The notes: generated from the sequence alone by a model not told the origin. 64,000 nucleotides of DNA from Arthrobacter citreus (GCA_013200995.1 CP053688.1:744001-808000), one strand, 5' to 3'; positions 51,733 to 60,435 are shown, counted from the first letter of the stretch. A program made the numbers and translations.

Positions 51733-51824
51733 CTTATTCAACTAACGCATGCTTTAGTTGAACAACCTTATCGGCTATTTAGCCGATTTTTTTGTGGAAC
51801 TAAATGGCAGTTTAGTTAATCTAG
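51733..51824 (+). repeat. CBR39
   Basis: CTTATTCAACTAACGCATGC, CTTTAGTTGAACAACC, hairpin ATCGGCTATTTAGCCGAT with T-run, AAATGGCAG, and right end TTTAGTTAATCTAG. Confidence 0.9.
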
Positions 51825-51929
51825 AATTAGTAAAGTTTTTTAATCAAAATCCGAAAAATATGGTATGTTTATATCACATTACATGACAAAATCGAATTAC
51901 TTGTTGAGGGGAAAAAATGGGAAACAAAC

Positions 51930-52127
51930 ATGAATAAATTAAAGACTATATTAGCAATTGAATGGAAACGCATAGGATTTATTATACTATTTACTTTAGT
52001 GTTAGTTTCAAAATGGTCAGAACATGATTACGATTTTTACTTTTGGTTGATTATAAGCTCGCTAATTATTTCTATATTTGTAGCAATTTTCAATACTATA
52101 GAAATATATAAAAGAACGGAACTGTAA
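51930..52127 (+). CDS. small membrane protein, 65 aa
   Basis: Two membrane spans (about 14-28 and 37-55) with a short polar loop (VSKWSEHDYDFYFW). The start is ATG 51930; a strong site TTGAGGGGAAAAA precedes a closer ATG (51917) that opens only six codons, so a short leader peptide in front of the gene is possible. No family recognised. Confidence 0.55.
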   Translation: MNKLKTILAIEWKRIGFIILFTLVLVSKWSEHDYDFYFWLIISSLIISIFVAIFNTIEIYKRTEL

Positions 52128-52133
52128 GGATTT

Positions 52134-52230
52134 CTTATTCAACTAGTGTGGGACTACCGTATAAACTTCCATTCACTGTTATGAATCTGAGGATTCATGG
52201 ATGGCTAACGCATTGCTTTAGTTGAACTAA
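52134..52230 (+). repeat. CBR40, short form with 60-bp insert
   Basis: CTTATTCAACTA, insert GTGTGGGACTACCGTATAAAC...GATTCATGGATGG, then CTAACGCATTGC and CTTTAGTTGAACTAA. Confidence 0.88.
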
Positions 52231-52249
52231 GACGCAAGGAGGAAATAGA

Positions 52250-52411
52250 ATGTCACATCCATATGTGAAATTTGAAAATACACCTTTATGGAATGTAATT
52301 AGTAAAGGCATTGATGAACTTGTTGAAAATAATGATATCGAAGAAACTACAAAAAGAGAGTACATAGTCGGCTATCTTTGTAAGTTGATTAATGAATCGG
52401 AAAATAAATAA
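52250..52411 (+). CDS. small acidic protein, 53 aa
   Basis: A 53-residue helical protein (NTPLWNVISKGIDELVENNDIEE; REYIVGYLCKLINES). It has an ideal ribosome site (CAAGGAGGAAATAGA). Proteins of this pattern are common as orphan genes in the Bacillus cereus group, to my recollection, without known function. CBR41 starts three bases after its stop. Confidence 0.7.
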   Translation: MSHPYVKFENTPLWNVISKGIDELVENNDIEETTKREYIVGYLCKLINESENK

Positions 52412-52414
52412 ATT

Positions 52415-52472
52415 CTTATTGAACTAACGCATACATTAGTTGTACAACAAAATGGTAGATTAGTTGAACAAG
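52415..52472 (+). repeat. CBR41, hairpin deleted
   Basis: CTTATTGAACTAACGCATAC, CATTAGTTGTACAAC, AAAATGGTAG box, and right end ATTAGTTGAACAAG. The terminator hairpin is missing. Confidence 0.88.
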
Positions 52473-52545
52473 CGAATCTATAGTGTTGTAAAATTGTTAT
52501 ATTAAATTGAATGCTATAAAGTAGTTTTAGTATTTGGAGGAACTT

Positions 52546-53070
52546 ATGAAAAGAAGATATAAAAAAGTGCGAGGGTTAAAGCGTTTGATAAAAAAATTCA
52601 AAAGAGAATGGACTAAGTTAACAGAAAAATTCCCGATAGAAATGGAACAATATTGGGAATGTCATGTTCCCACTAGACTTTCAGACTTGTTCATCTCACC
52701 GAAAACACCAATCAGTGTAAAAAAACAATGTATTCAGTTGATGATAGATAGAACAAGTCATTTAATAAAACTAAAACCTTCGAACCGAGAAAAACTAAGA
52801 ATTTTACTAACCGTTGATTTTCGAGATTGGAACTCAACGAAAATTGATATATTTACTTTGAATGAAAGTAATACATTTTGGATGGGTTACGAAGACGAAT
52901 ACAGTAAAGGTGTTCCAATTGATGTACAACATCATTTAACGAACAAGTGGAAATTATCTGTTCCTATTGGAATGGGAATTGCATGTGTACGAGAAGAAAT
53001 TAAGGATTCTGACCTAATTGATGAAGATATAAAAGGTGGAGAAATCTGTTATTTTGGAGAAATAAATTAA
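52546..53070 (+). CDS. DUF3916-like protein
   Basis: A 174-residue soluble protein with basic N-terminus (KRRYKKVRGLKRLIKKFKRE). The middle part, with WECHVPTRLSDLF, SVKKQCIQLMIDRTSHLI and VDFRDWNSTKIDIF, fits the DUF3916 family as I know it. Function unknown; the family is found as orphan genes in Bacillus. ATG at 52546 follows TTTGGAGGAACTT. Unit between CBR41 and CBR42. Confidence 0.7.
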   Translation: MKRRYKKVRGLKRLIKKFKREWTKLTEKFPIEMEQYWECHVPTRLSDLFISPKTPISVKKQCIQLMIDRTSHLIKLKPSNREKLRILLTVDFRDWNSTKIDIFTLNESNTFWMGYEDEYSKGVPIDVQHHLTNKWKLSVPIGMGIACVREEIKDSDLIDEDIKGGEICYFGEIN

Positions 53071-53075
53071 TAAAT

Positions 53076-53156
53076 CTTGTACAACTAACGCGTGCGTTTG
53101 TTAAACATTAGGAAGCAGCCATTGGCTGCTTTTTTCGTATTTAGCAGAATAGCTAA
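53076..53156 (+). repeat. CBR42, diverged
   Basis: CTTGTACAACTAACGCGTGC, GTTTGTTAAACATTAGG, hairpin AAGCAGCC-ATT-GGCTGCTT with T-run, and an eroded right part. Confidence 0.78.
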
Positions 53157-53259
53157 TACGGATAAAATGCAAAATTATCTAAAATTACATTAATCAACTG
53201 TTAGGTCGATGTGTTATATTCAATATAATGATAGTAAGTAAAATATTAAGGGGAAATTT

Positions 53260-53574
53260 ATGAATTATATTAATAACAAAAAGATGATTATTGGAATAAT
53301 AATTGTGGCAGTTATCGCACTAGGCACTCTTTCACCTACGATCATCAAGAATACAAAACATTCTTTAAAGGTACATAAAATAGAGTCACAAAAGAAATCT
53401 TTTTTAGAAGAAATTGAGAAACAAGCTAAAGAAGGTAAAATGATTAACAGCACTTTTAAACTTGGAGAATCTTCAGTATTGATTACAAAAAAATGGGGAA
53501 AGCCTGATATATTAAAAGATGAAGACATGAATAAAGAGCCAACTAAGATGCATCCATTTTTTATGGATCTTTTT
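53260..53574 (+). CDS. DUF4309-like exported protein, exon 1 (intron-split)
   Basis: First 105 codons of a 337-codon gene interrupted by a group II intron. The N-terminus has a basic start and one hydrophobic segment (MIIGIIIVAVIALGTLS), probably a signal anchor, followed by EIEKQAKEGKMINSTF and ITKKWGKPD, a pattern of DUF4309 (YjgB-like) proteins. The last full codon before the intron is TTT at 53572-53574. Without splicing, translation would end 21 codons into the intron. ATG follows TTAAGGGGAAATTT. Confidence 0.8.
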
Positions 53575-55747
53575 GTGCGACGGGCAGTCGCATAGGGTGC
53601 TGACCTAGTCAGCACCCTTCAATCATTTTAACTAGACAGAGACGACACTTCGGTGTAACGACTGGACGAAGGATAAAATTATGAATTCCAGATGGTGAAA
53701 ATCCATACTCGAGGAGACTGACCTAGCTCGAGAAGTCTAATCTAGGGCATTATCGCGAGGTATTGTCTGAAGGAGATGCGGTAAATCGAGAGACCCGTAG
53801 ACGAAAAGATAGACCCTAATGCAAGAAGTGTGAAGCACGGCGGCGGGATAAGTTGGTGACTCTGCGAAAAGTGAGGAAACCCACTAAAACGGCATTTTCT
53901 TTAGAAGTCAGAGCGAGAAAATGTGGCTTATAACGTGATGGTGCAGGGTATGTCTTGAAGGAAAATGCGATGACCCCGTGAGGTCTCCACCTTACCGAAC
54001 AGGCAGGGTTCTAATCTATAAGGGCAATCCGAAGTGATGAAGAACGGGTGGAGAAGTCAGACGTTCTCATAGTACGGAAGTAGTTCGATGACCATAACAT
54101 TGAATGAACGGAAGGGGAACGACCTATGGCTCCAAGTCATGGACGAGATGGAATGTCAACAATCAAGTTACTGAGGTAAAACCGTTTGAATGAACATCAA
54201 GGAAAGGCATGGAATATGTAATGAATCAAGAGTGGAAATTTAAATTACACAGTGTTTATGGTCAATTATTATTCGACCGTAAATTAACAAAAAGCTTCGA
54301 ACAAGTAAAAGCGAATAAAGGTACAGGTGGAATTGACGGAGAATCAATCGAAAGTTATGAATCTAACTTGAATGGAAATATTTTGTCATTACTTGAAAAG
54401 TTAAGAACGAAAACCTACAAAGCACAACCAGTCAAAAGAGTATACATACCTAAGAAAAATGGAAAGAAACGACCATTGGGAATTCCGACAATTCAAGACC
54501 GTATTGTTCAACAGAGTTTAGTAAATGTGTTACAACCAAAATTTGAGGATCTACTGTTTCATAATTGGTCAGTAGGATATCGACCAAATCGAGGAGTTCA
54601 AAGAGCCCTTCAAATAATCTTATGGAATATAGAACAGGGATATAATCATATATACGATTGTGATATAAAAGGCTTCTTCGATAATATTCCACATAAGAAT
54701 CTAATCGGAATATTAAAGAAATACGTCTCGGACCGAACGGTCCTTAGTCTCATAGAACAATGGTTAAAGGTTGGACACATGGAAGAAGGAAAACTGATTC
54801 ATTCTGACTACGGGACTCCTCAAGGTGGAGTAATTTCACCATTACTAGCAAATGTCTATCTTAATGAATTGGATTGGGAATGGGATTTGAATGGTATTCG
54901 CTTCGTTCGTTACGCAGATGATTTTCTTTTATTTGCGAAATCAAAAGAATTAATCGAAAAAGCAGCGTCCTTAACTAAAGAAAAGTTGAAAGAGTTAGGA
55001 TTAGAGATTTCAAAAGAGAAAACTAGAGTAGTCAACTTTGAGAAGGACGATTTCGATTTCCTAGGTTTTACATTTCATCATTGGAGACCGAATAAGAAAG
55101 TTAATAAACCTATATTTCATGTGACACCTAAGGAAGAATCAATCAAAGACTTTCGATTGAAAATTAAAGAAAAGACTCGAAAGACTTTAACTCTGAGCAA
55201 AGAAGAATGGGTTAGTCGTGTGAATCCAATTATACGTGGAAAAGTCAATTATTATGTGACAATCATCAAAGCGATTAAGGCTAATGAAGAACTAGGTCAG
55301 ACAAGTCATTGTATTACCAGATGGACGAGAAATCGACTTCGAAATCTAGATGGATACATAAGAAGGCGACTGCGAGTAGCCTTTATTCATAAACATCCAA
55401 CCCAAAGAAAAGGGGATAAAATGAATAGTTTATGGAATAACTCATTCTTTCTAAAGACTAACCTAATCCCATCTTATTGGCTTTACTTAAATAAAGCTTT
55501 CGGCTACACAAAAGAACAATATTTAAATGACATGAAGAAAACAACTAAACGCAACATACATACAAGGATTAAAAGAGAAAGAGAAAAGGGAAAAGAATAT
55601 TACAACCCTATTCGTCTCCAAAAGATGCAAAATGCCTGGAATGCATCCTCTTGATAAACACTACAACATATGGGTAAGCCGTATGCCTTAATTGGGCAAG
55701 TACGGTTTGATAAGGGGGAAGTCTCGTGAGAGATTTCCCTACTTTAT
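53575..55747 (+). mobile_element. group II intron, copy 2 (2173 nt), inside a gene
   Basis: Same length and apparently same sequence as copy 1 at 22715. It follows the hairpin ATCCAT-TTTTT-ATGGAT and TCTTTTT, which mimics the terminator at the other site. Removing exactly these bases rejoins codon 105 with the downstream frame, so splicing would restore the host protein. Confidence 0.93.
54209..55654 (+). CDS. group II intron reverse transcriptase/maturase, copy 2
   Basis: A 481-residue protein identical to the one at 23349-24794: RT blocks GTGGIDG, YDCDIKGFFDNI, GTPQGGVISP and YADDF, then the maturase region, no endonuclease domain. The identity of the two copies over their full length means either recent retrotransposition or gene conversion. 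Its activity would also be needed for the host gene in which it resides. Confidence 0.95.
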   Translation: MEYVMNQEWKFKLHSVYGQLLFDRKLTKSFEQVKANKGTGGIDGESIESYESNLNGNILSLLEKLRTKTYKAQPVKRVYIPKKNGKKRPLGIPTIQDRIVQQSLVNVLQPKFEDLLFHNWSVGYRPNRGVQRALQIILWNIEQGYNHIYDCDIKGFFDNIPHKNLIGILKKYVSDRTVLSLIEQWLKVGHMEEGKLIHSDYGTPQGGVISPLLANVYLNELDWEWDLNGIRFVRYADDFLLFAKSKELIEKAASLTKEKLKELGLEISKEKTRVVNFEKDDFDFLGFTFHHWRPNKKVNKPIFHVTPKEESIKDFRLKIKEKTRKTLTLSKEEWVSRVNPIIRGKVNYYVTIIKAIKANEELGQTSHCITRWTRNRLRNLDGYIRRRLRVAFIHKHPTQRKGDKMNSLWNNSFFLKTNLIPSYWLYLNKAFGYTKEQYLNDMKKTTKRNIHTRIKREREKGKEYYNPIRLQKMQNAWNASS

Positions 55748-56446
55748 TCAGATGGAATTATTCCGATGAAATATAGAAGTAAGATCTATTCGAAATATGA
55801 TACAAAGTTTGAGATAACTGATGAAAATAAAATAAAAAAAATTACGTCCGTGGATAAACGACTTGAGAAACTGAAGCGTAATGAACTAACCAATTATTTC
55901 GGGAAACCTTCAATAGAAGGGATAGATTATGTTGTATATCGGGTTGGAGAATATCAATTACTTTTTAATTTTTGGCATGATGAAGAATTTTTTAACACGA
56001 CTCGATACACTATTTTAAGTAAAGACTCTAAGAAACAAATTGCAGAAATAAAAGAGATTGCTAAGTTAGCAAAAGAAGGTAAAGTTCCTGATGTACCAAT
56101 TCCAATTGGAGAAACTAAAAATGGGGTATATAAGATGATGGGAGAGCCGGAAGATAAAAATATTCCTGGTTTAACATTAAGATACAAGAATGCTACTATT
56201 GAAATAGATGAAAAAACAAATAAAGTAATTGAAATTATGCCTCATGAAAGTTTTTACCAAGCATCATTTGTAACTGTGAAAAACACTCTTGGAAAACCGT
56301 ATAAAGAAGAACAAGAACAGAAAGTTACAAGCCGTGTCTTAACTTATCGATTTGGAAAATATGAACTAAGATTTTTCTTTTTCACTGAATCAAGTAGCAA
56401 TCCGGATTTAAGTGGTATTATGCTTAGTGAGATTGAAACACAGTAG
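55748..56446 (+). CDS. DUF4309-like exported protein, exon 2
   Basis: Continuation of the gene at 53260 after the intron: the first codons TCA GAT GGA follow TTT in frame, giving MDLF-SDGIIPMKYRS. The exon has two more repeats of the DUF4309-type pattern: KLKRNELTNYFGKPSIEG and LAKEGKVPDVPIPIGETKNGV then MMGEPEDKN, finally VTVKNTLGKPYKEE. So the protein probably has repeated modules. Translated alone it could start at ATG 55766, but there is no ribosome site. Confidence 0.8.
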   Translation, partial: SDGIIPMKYRSKIYSKYDTKFEITDENKIKKITSVDKRLEKLKRNELTNYFGKPSIEGIDYVVYRVGEYQLLFNFWHDEEFFNTTRYTILSKDSKKQIAEIKEIAKLAKEGKVPDVPIPIGETKNGVYKMMGEPEDKNIPGLTLRYKNATIEIDEKTNKVIEIMPHESFYQASFVTVKNTLGKPYKEEQEQKVTSRVLTYRFGKYELRFFFFTESSSNPDLSGIMLSEIETQ

Positions 56447-56546
56447 GCATTGAATGATACTGTAAAAATCCAATTATGATACTGGATAATAGTATGAGAA
56501 AAAGTCATTGTTTAAAATCAATTCCACAAATTATTATTATTCATTT

Positions 56547-56639
56547 CTTGTTGAACTTATGCTCAACGATGGTTGAAGATCACAAGCTGCATATATGCAG
56601 CTTTTTTTATTTAAGTATAAGGCAGTAAAGTTCAATAAG
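56547..56639 (+). repeat. CBR43
   Basis: CTTGTTGAACTTATGC, CTCAACGATGGTTGAAGATC, hairpin AAGCTGCATATATGCAGCTT with T-run, box AAGGCAG, and right end TAAAGTTCAATAAG. Confidence 0.85.
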
Positions 56640-56660
56640 AAGCTTCCTTTAAAAAATGAA

Positions 56661-56688
56661 AAAACACGCTCAATTACACGTGTTTTTA
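56661..56688 (-). terminator. terminator overlapping a stop codon
   Basis: AAAACACG/CGTGTTTT hairpin with flanking A and T runs. It includes the TGA of the reverse-strand gene at 56670. Confidence 0.7.
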
Positions 56689-57440
56689 AAATTTGAAGGT
56701 ATTTTTTGATTTTGTTTAATATGTTTTTCCCAATAATCGGGTGGTTGATAATTAATAAGTGAATAATCGATTTCATAACTGTTAATTGCCATTTGTATAA
56801 GTAACATCTTCTTAAAATCAGACGGATGGATATCTTTTGTTTTAACAGTTATAACCTGAACTCCATTACGTTGTGGATTTCCAACAACAACAACTTGATT
56901 TTCTTTTGTATAAACTTTACTAACATTTGTTTGAAAAACAATAATATATAAGTCAAGGTCGGTTTTATTTTGAAATGTTGGAAAACCAATACCTAAATTA
57001 TTTCCAATATTAAATAAACCTGAAAGTCCAATATCATAGATTGGGAATAAACGATGTTGAGCGTAATATATCCTACTTGGGATATAACTCCATCTTCCAT
57101 AGGTGCTATGCCATTGCTCTTGATATACTGGTCTTTCATAATTTGGTTCATTTTTAATTATATTAAAAGGTATTTCTGTTCCTTTACTTAAAATTTCAGA
57201 AATAGAAAAGGTATTTAAAGGATAATTCCCCTCGCTTTCTTTTTGTTCTGGAGATTTTAATATAGTAATTGGCTTAGTAGGTTCAAGACTATTTAACCGT
57301 TCTTGAAGTTCAATGCACTCATTATTATCTTGCTGATTAATTGATTTGGGAGAACTTATTTTTGCGTTAGTGGTTGTACTAAAATAAACACACAAAAAAA
57401 TGTAGTATAAACATATAGTAGCAATTCTTCTTTTTAGCAT
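56670..57440 (-). CDS. exported protein, 256 aa, unknown
   Basis: A signal peptide (LKRRIATICLYYIFLCVYF, cleavage near TNAKI) is followed by a mature part rich in aromatic residues (QEQWHSTYGRWSYIPSRIYYAQHRLFP near 107-133) and a C-terminal domain with TKDIHPSDFKKMLLIQMAINS. Few cysteines. No family recognised; presumably secreted or wall-bound. AGAGGTGAAGGTAT precedes the ATG. It runs against the array direction. Confidence 0.68.
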   Translation of the reverse strand: MLKRRIATICLYYIFLCVYFSTTTNAKISSPKSINQQDNNECIELQERLNSLEPTKPITILKSPEQKESEGNYPLNTFSISEILSKGTEIPFNIIKNEPNYERPVYQEQWHSTYGRWSYIPSRIYYAQHRLFPIYDIGLSGLFNIGNNLGIGFPTFQNKTDLDLYIIVFQTNVSKVYTKENQVVVVGNPQRNGVQVITVKTKDIHPSDFKKMLLIQMAINSYEIDYSLINYQPPDYWEKHIKQNQKIPSNFKNTCN

Positions 57441-57563
57441 ATACCTTCACCTCTAAGTTAATATCGGTGTACTAAAGGTAATTTATTCTAGTAGTTAGTA
57501 TGGGCATTAAATAATTGTAAAGTTTGATATCAAGCTATATTTTAAGTGATTTGGTGTACCATT

Positions 57564-57625
57564 CTTATATACTTCGATAGAAGATTGATTTTCTTATTCA
57601 GCAAAATGGCAGATTAGTTACATAG
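57564..57625 (+). repeat. CBR44, left part truncated
   Basis: CTTATATACTTCGATAGAAG, ATTGATTTTC, TTATTCAGCAAAATGGCAG, and right end ATTAGTTACATAG. The core is lost. No gene is supported in the rest of 57441-57751. Confidence 0.82.
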
Positions 57626-57751
57626 ACATTACATAATTTTCATTTATTAATTGCTTAATAATTTTAGAATTGATACAATTTTCATTCAAATTACTTAACA
57701 ATGAAATCGAGATGTAAGTTAACTAGAAATTGTAAAATATGGGGTGGATGT

Positions 57752-58206
57752 ATGGGGAATTTTGAAGTAAAACGAATAAACAATTTATTTGATTTTGATT
57801 TGAATTATTTAGTAACCAAAGCAAGGAAGATGGTTTTCGATTTGTAGAAAGATTGGTAAACGATTATAAAAATGGTACAAATACATTTAACGATTCTGGA
57901 GAAGGATTGTTTGTAGTATTAAATGAAGAAGGTACATTAGTTGCCATTGGTGGATTAACCAAAGATCCATTCTCAAATGAACAATCTATTGGGAGGTTGA
58001 GAAGATTCTATGTTAACAAAGAGCATAGAAGAAATGGTATAGGTAGTCTTTTGTTAAATAAAATAATTTCTGAAGCAGAAAAGTATTATAAAATTTTAGT
58101 GCTTCATACTGATACCGAACAAGCTGATAAATTTTATATTTCCAGTGGATTTTTTAAGGGAGATTTTTCTTCAAATTCAACTCATTTTATGGTGCTTAAA
58201 AACTAA
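57752..58206 (+). pseudogene. GNAT acetyltransferase with a frameshift
   Basis: ATG at 57752 (GGGGTGGATGT upstream) opens a frame that reads EVKRINNLFDFDLNYLVTK and then hits a stop at 57845. Shifted by one frame from about 57820 the text continues KEDGFRFVERLVNDYKNG and on to a full GNAT core: GGLTKDPF, then RFYVNKEHRRNGIGSLLLNKI (motif A) and FYISSGFFKGD (motif B). So the gene has lost or gained a base near 57820, or needs frameshifting. Alternatively a TTG at 57853 starts a shorter protein. Confidence 0.75.
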
Positions 58207-58210
58207 AGCG

Positions 58211-58243
58211 TTGTTCAACTAACTAATGCTTTAGTTACATAAG
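58211..58243 (+). repeat. CBR45, short form
   Basis: TTGTTCAACTAACTAATGC and CTTTAGTTACATAAG; hairpin and box absent. Confidence 0.85.
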
Positions 58244-58289
58244 AAACAAGATTCGCAAATACGACTTTTTGTTGGAAGGAGCTGATTAG

Positions 58290-58688
58290 ATGATAAAGTC
58301 TATCGCTAAACCCAAAATTCCTAAAAACTATAACTACATTTTAAAGACTAGTCAATTAGAAGAAATATTGATACAAAATAAATGTACAATTCATGTTGAT
58401 TTGGATTATTGGTTACCTCAAAAAATTGGAAGTATCTTTGAAGTCCATTTTTGGTTGCCTAATTCTAATGTTCCATACAAGCGTTTATATATTAGAGCAG
58501 GAGCCTTACAAAATAAAGATGTAAAAGTGGCAAGGGAAGTAATGACAAGTACTGTTTTTCCAGAATTTCATAAATGGCTGCAATTTTATTTGAAATTACC
58601 CGTAAATGCACCTCAACTTTTTAATACGCCTTATTTTTGTGCAGTATTTGAAAATAATAAAGTTAAGTTTTTATCGAATTCTTATTGA
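58290..58688 (+). CDS. unknown soluble protein, 132 aa
   Basis: A basic soluble protein with a strand-rich middle (NKCTIHVDLDYWLPQKIGSI; RLYIRAGALQNKD) and KWLQFYLKLPVN near the end. No family recognised. ATG follows TTGGAAGGAGCTGATTAG. Its stop codon TGA lies inside the left end of CBR46 (CTTATTGAACTAAC). Confidence 0.6.
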   Translation: MIKSIAKPKIPKNYNYILKTSQLEEILIQNKCTIHVDLDYWLPQKIGSIFEVHFWLPNSNVPYKRLYIRAGALQNKDVKVAREVMTSTVFPEFHKWLQFYLKLPVNAPQLFNTPYFCAVFENNKVKFLSNSY

Positions 58689-58712
58689 ACTAACGCATGC
58701 GTTAGTTGCAAT
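58681..58712 (+). repeat. CBR46, short form overlapping a stop codon
   Basis: CTTATTGAACTAACGCATGC and GTTAGTTGCAATATGG. Contains the perfect 20-bp palindrome AACTAACGCATGCGTTAGTT. Hairpin and box absent. Confidence 0.9.
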
Positions 58713-58789
58713 ATGGTTATTTGAATACTGTATTTCCTATAAAGAACTTTAATATCCAGGAAAACTATGATTAATATTAGAGGTGCAAT

Positions 58790-59437
58790 ATGGCATTATT
58801 TATAAAAATATTTGGTAATAGAATGAATAAGAGAGTTAAAGAACAATATGAAATTTCTAATGATTTACATGAGGAGATTTTTTTAAAAAATAACGAGTGG
58901 AAAAACAGTACTTATTTAAAGAAAATAAATGACTATTTTCTTACTGATGAACAATTTAGTAAAGAAGAAATTAAAAAATTATTAGAAGAGTTAGAAGAAG
59001 TAAAACTTTTTTTATCAAAAGAAGTTTATACAGAATTAAACAATATTCTATGTAAACTAAAAGATTTAGATGTTTTAGGTGTAAAAATTGAAGGCAGCTA
59101 TTGTGATGATACAACACTTGAAATTTATGAAACTTATAATAATACATATAAAAGTCAATTCCAAGAAAATAAAATATATATTATTTCTGAAACAATCTTT
59201 GAAGGCTTACAATATATGGCTATTAAAAATGAGTTAAATCTTTTAAGTATTTTAGATTTATACAGTGATTCTTATTATAAAAAATTTCAAATTCCATCTT
59301 TAATAAAAGAACTAGAATTTATTAATATTAATGCTAGTAATATTGTACTCAAGATTTCAGCAAAACAACTAATAAATGTGTTTAGCAATGTTTCTATTAA
59401 AGAAGGAGAATATGGAGTATTATTTGTAGGTAATTAA
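58790..59437 (+). CDS. unknown protein, 215 aa
   Basis: A soluble, strongly charged protein with predicted helices (FLTDEQFSKEEIKKLLEELEEV) and a coiled-coil-like stretch around residues 55-95, then a mixed C-terminal half. No family recognised. ATG follows TTAGAGGTGCAAT. Base composition is even more AT-rich than its neighbours, a hint of separate origin. Unit between CBR46 and CBR47. Confidence 0.6.
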   Translation: MALFIKIFGNRMNKRVKEQYEISNDLHEEIFLKNNEWKNSTYLKKINDYFLTDEQFSKEEIKKLLEELEEVKLFLSKEVYTELNNILCKLKDLDVLGVKIEGSYCDDTTLEIYETYNNTYKSQFQENKIYIISETIFEGLQYMAIKNELNLLSILDLYSDSYYKKFQIPSLIKELEFININASNIVLKISAKQLINVFSNVSIKEGEYGVLFVGN

Positions 59438-59498
59438 CTTGAGAGATTTTAATGGACTTAAAAGTAAAGATTCTATCAAAGTTATTCATTAAGATTTT

Positions 59499-59565
59499 CT
59501 TATTCAACTAACGGTGCTTCGGCAGCTCTTTTTTGTTGAACTAAATGGCAGTATAGTTCAATAAG
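59499..59565 (+). repeat. CBR47, core deleted
   Basis: CTTATTCAACTAACGGTGC, TTCGGCAGCTCTTTTTT, GTTGAACTAAATGGCAG, and right end TATAGTTCAATAAG. The inner palindrome and left half of the hairpin are missing. Confidence 0.88.
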
Positions 59566-59621
59566 AATAATTTAGTATAATATAAAAAATAGATACTTTT
59601 ACTAAGAAGTGGGATGATGAA

Positions 59622-60359
59622 TTGAATAAAGAATCTCTTGAATTTTTTGATTGGATAAAGCTAAATATTGATGAACTGGAAAGTGATTCTCCTGAATGGA
59701 AAGGAAATTTTGTATCTCAATGTCTCCCGAAAAACTTCAGTTATTATTGTAAGATCCTTCATCCAGTATATCGTGATCAAAAGATTAAAGATGAACATTT
59801 ATTATGGAGTGAACGTCGAATTGGAGTTGATCAAAAAATTAGAATAGGTGAAAGATTGTTCTATAAAGATTTGGTAAAAAAGTATAATGTTCAATCTACA
59901 AAAGAAATAAGTACAAACACTTTTAGCCAAATATATGGGAGTTTACCAAGATATATAATATCTCCTGATGAAGGAAATATGGAAATTAATTTAGTAGAAG
60001 AATTAGTAAAAATCTTAAAACCAATGACTTTGAAACAAAAATGTTACTTTCATTATTATTTTTTAAAAACAGAGGACTGGTACGGAGATGATCTACTATT
60101 TAGTGGTAAATTAGAAGACGTTTTAAATTTATACGATCTAAATGGTTTACACGGTTCACCTACCTATTGGTGGGCAGAAGATCAGAGTTGGTGTTTGTGT
60201 ACTGATTATGACCTTGATTTCTCATTAATAGGTGGTACTAGAGAATTGATAGATGCGTTATTATCAAATTCTGAATTAGAATGTTTTGAAGTTAATATTG
60301 ATACAAGAATTGATTATAGAGCGGATTGGAAAAATGTCCCGACTAATAAAAATAAATAA
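59622..60359 (+). CDS. unknown soluble protein, 245 aa
   Basis: Begins at TTG with AAGTGGGATG upstream. A soluble protein with many Trp, Tyr and Asp residues (FFDWIKLNIDELESDSPEWKG; HGSPTYWWAEDQSWCLCTDYD near 178-198). No family recognised. The shape and setting remind of SUKH-type and other immunity proteins, but no motif proves this. Unit between CBR47 and CBR48. Confidence 0.6.
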   Translation: MNKESLEFFDWIKLNIDELESDSPEWKGNFVSQCLPKNFSYYCKILHPVYRDQKIKDEHLLWSERRIGVDQKIRIGERLFYKDLVKKYNVQSTKEISTNTFSQIYGSLPRYIISPDEGNMEINLVEELVKILKPMTLKQKCYFHYYFLKTEDWYGDDLLFSGKLEDVLNLYDLNGLHGSPTYWWAEDQSWCLCTDYDLDFSLIGGTRELIDALLSNSELECFEVNIDTRIDYRADWKNVPTNKNK

Positions 60360-60363
60360 TGAC

Positions 60364-60435
60364 CTTCTTCAAAAAACTGATGCTTTATTTGTACAAAATT
60401 ATCGGCTGTTTAGTCGATTTTTTTATTTAAAAGAT
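60364..60435 (+). repeat. CBR48, right end lost
   Basis: CTTCTTCAAAAAACTGATGC, CTTTATTTGTACAAA, and hairpin ATCGGCTGTTTAGTCGAT with T-run. The box and right end are eroded. Confidence 0.8.
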
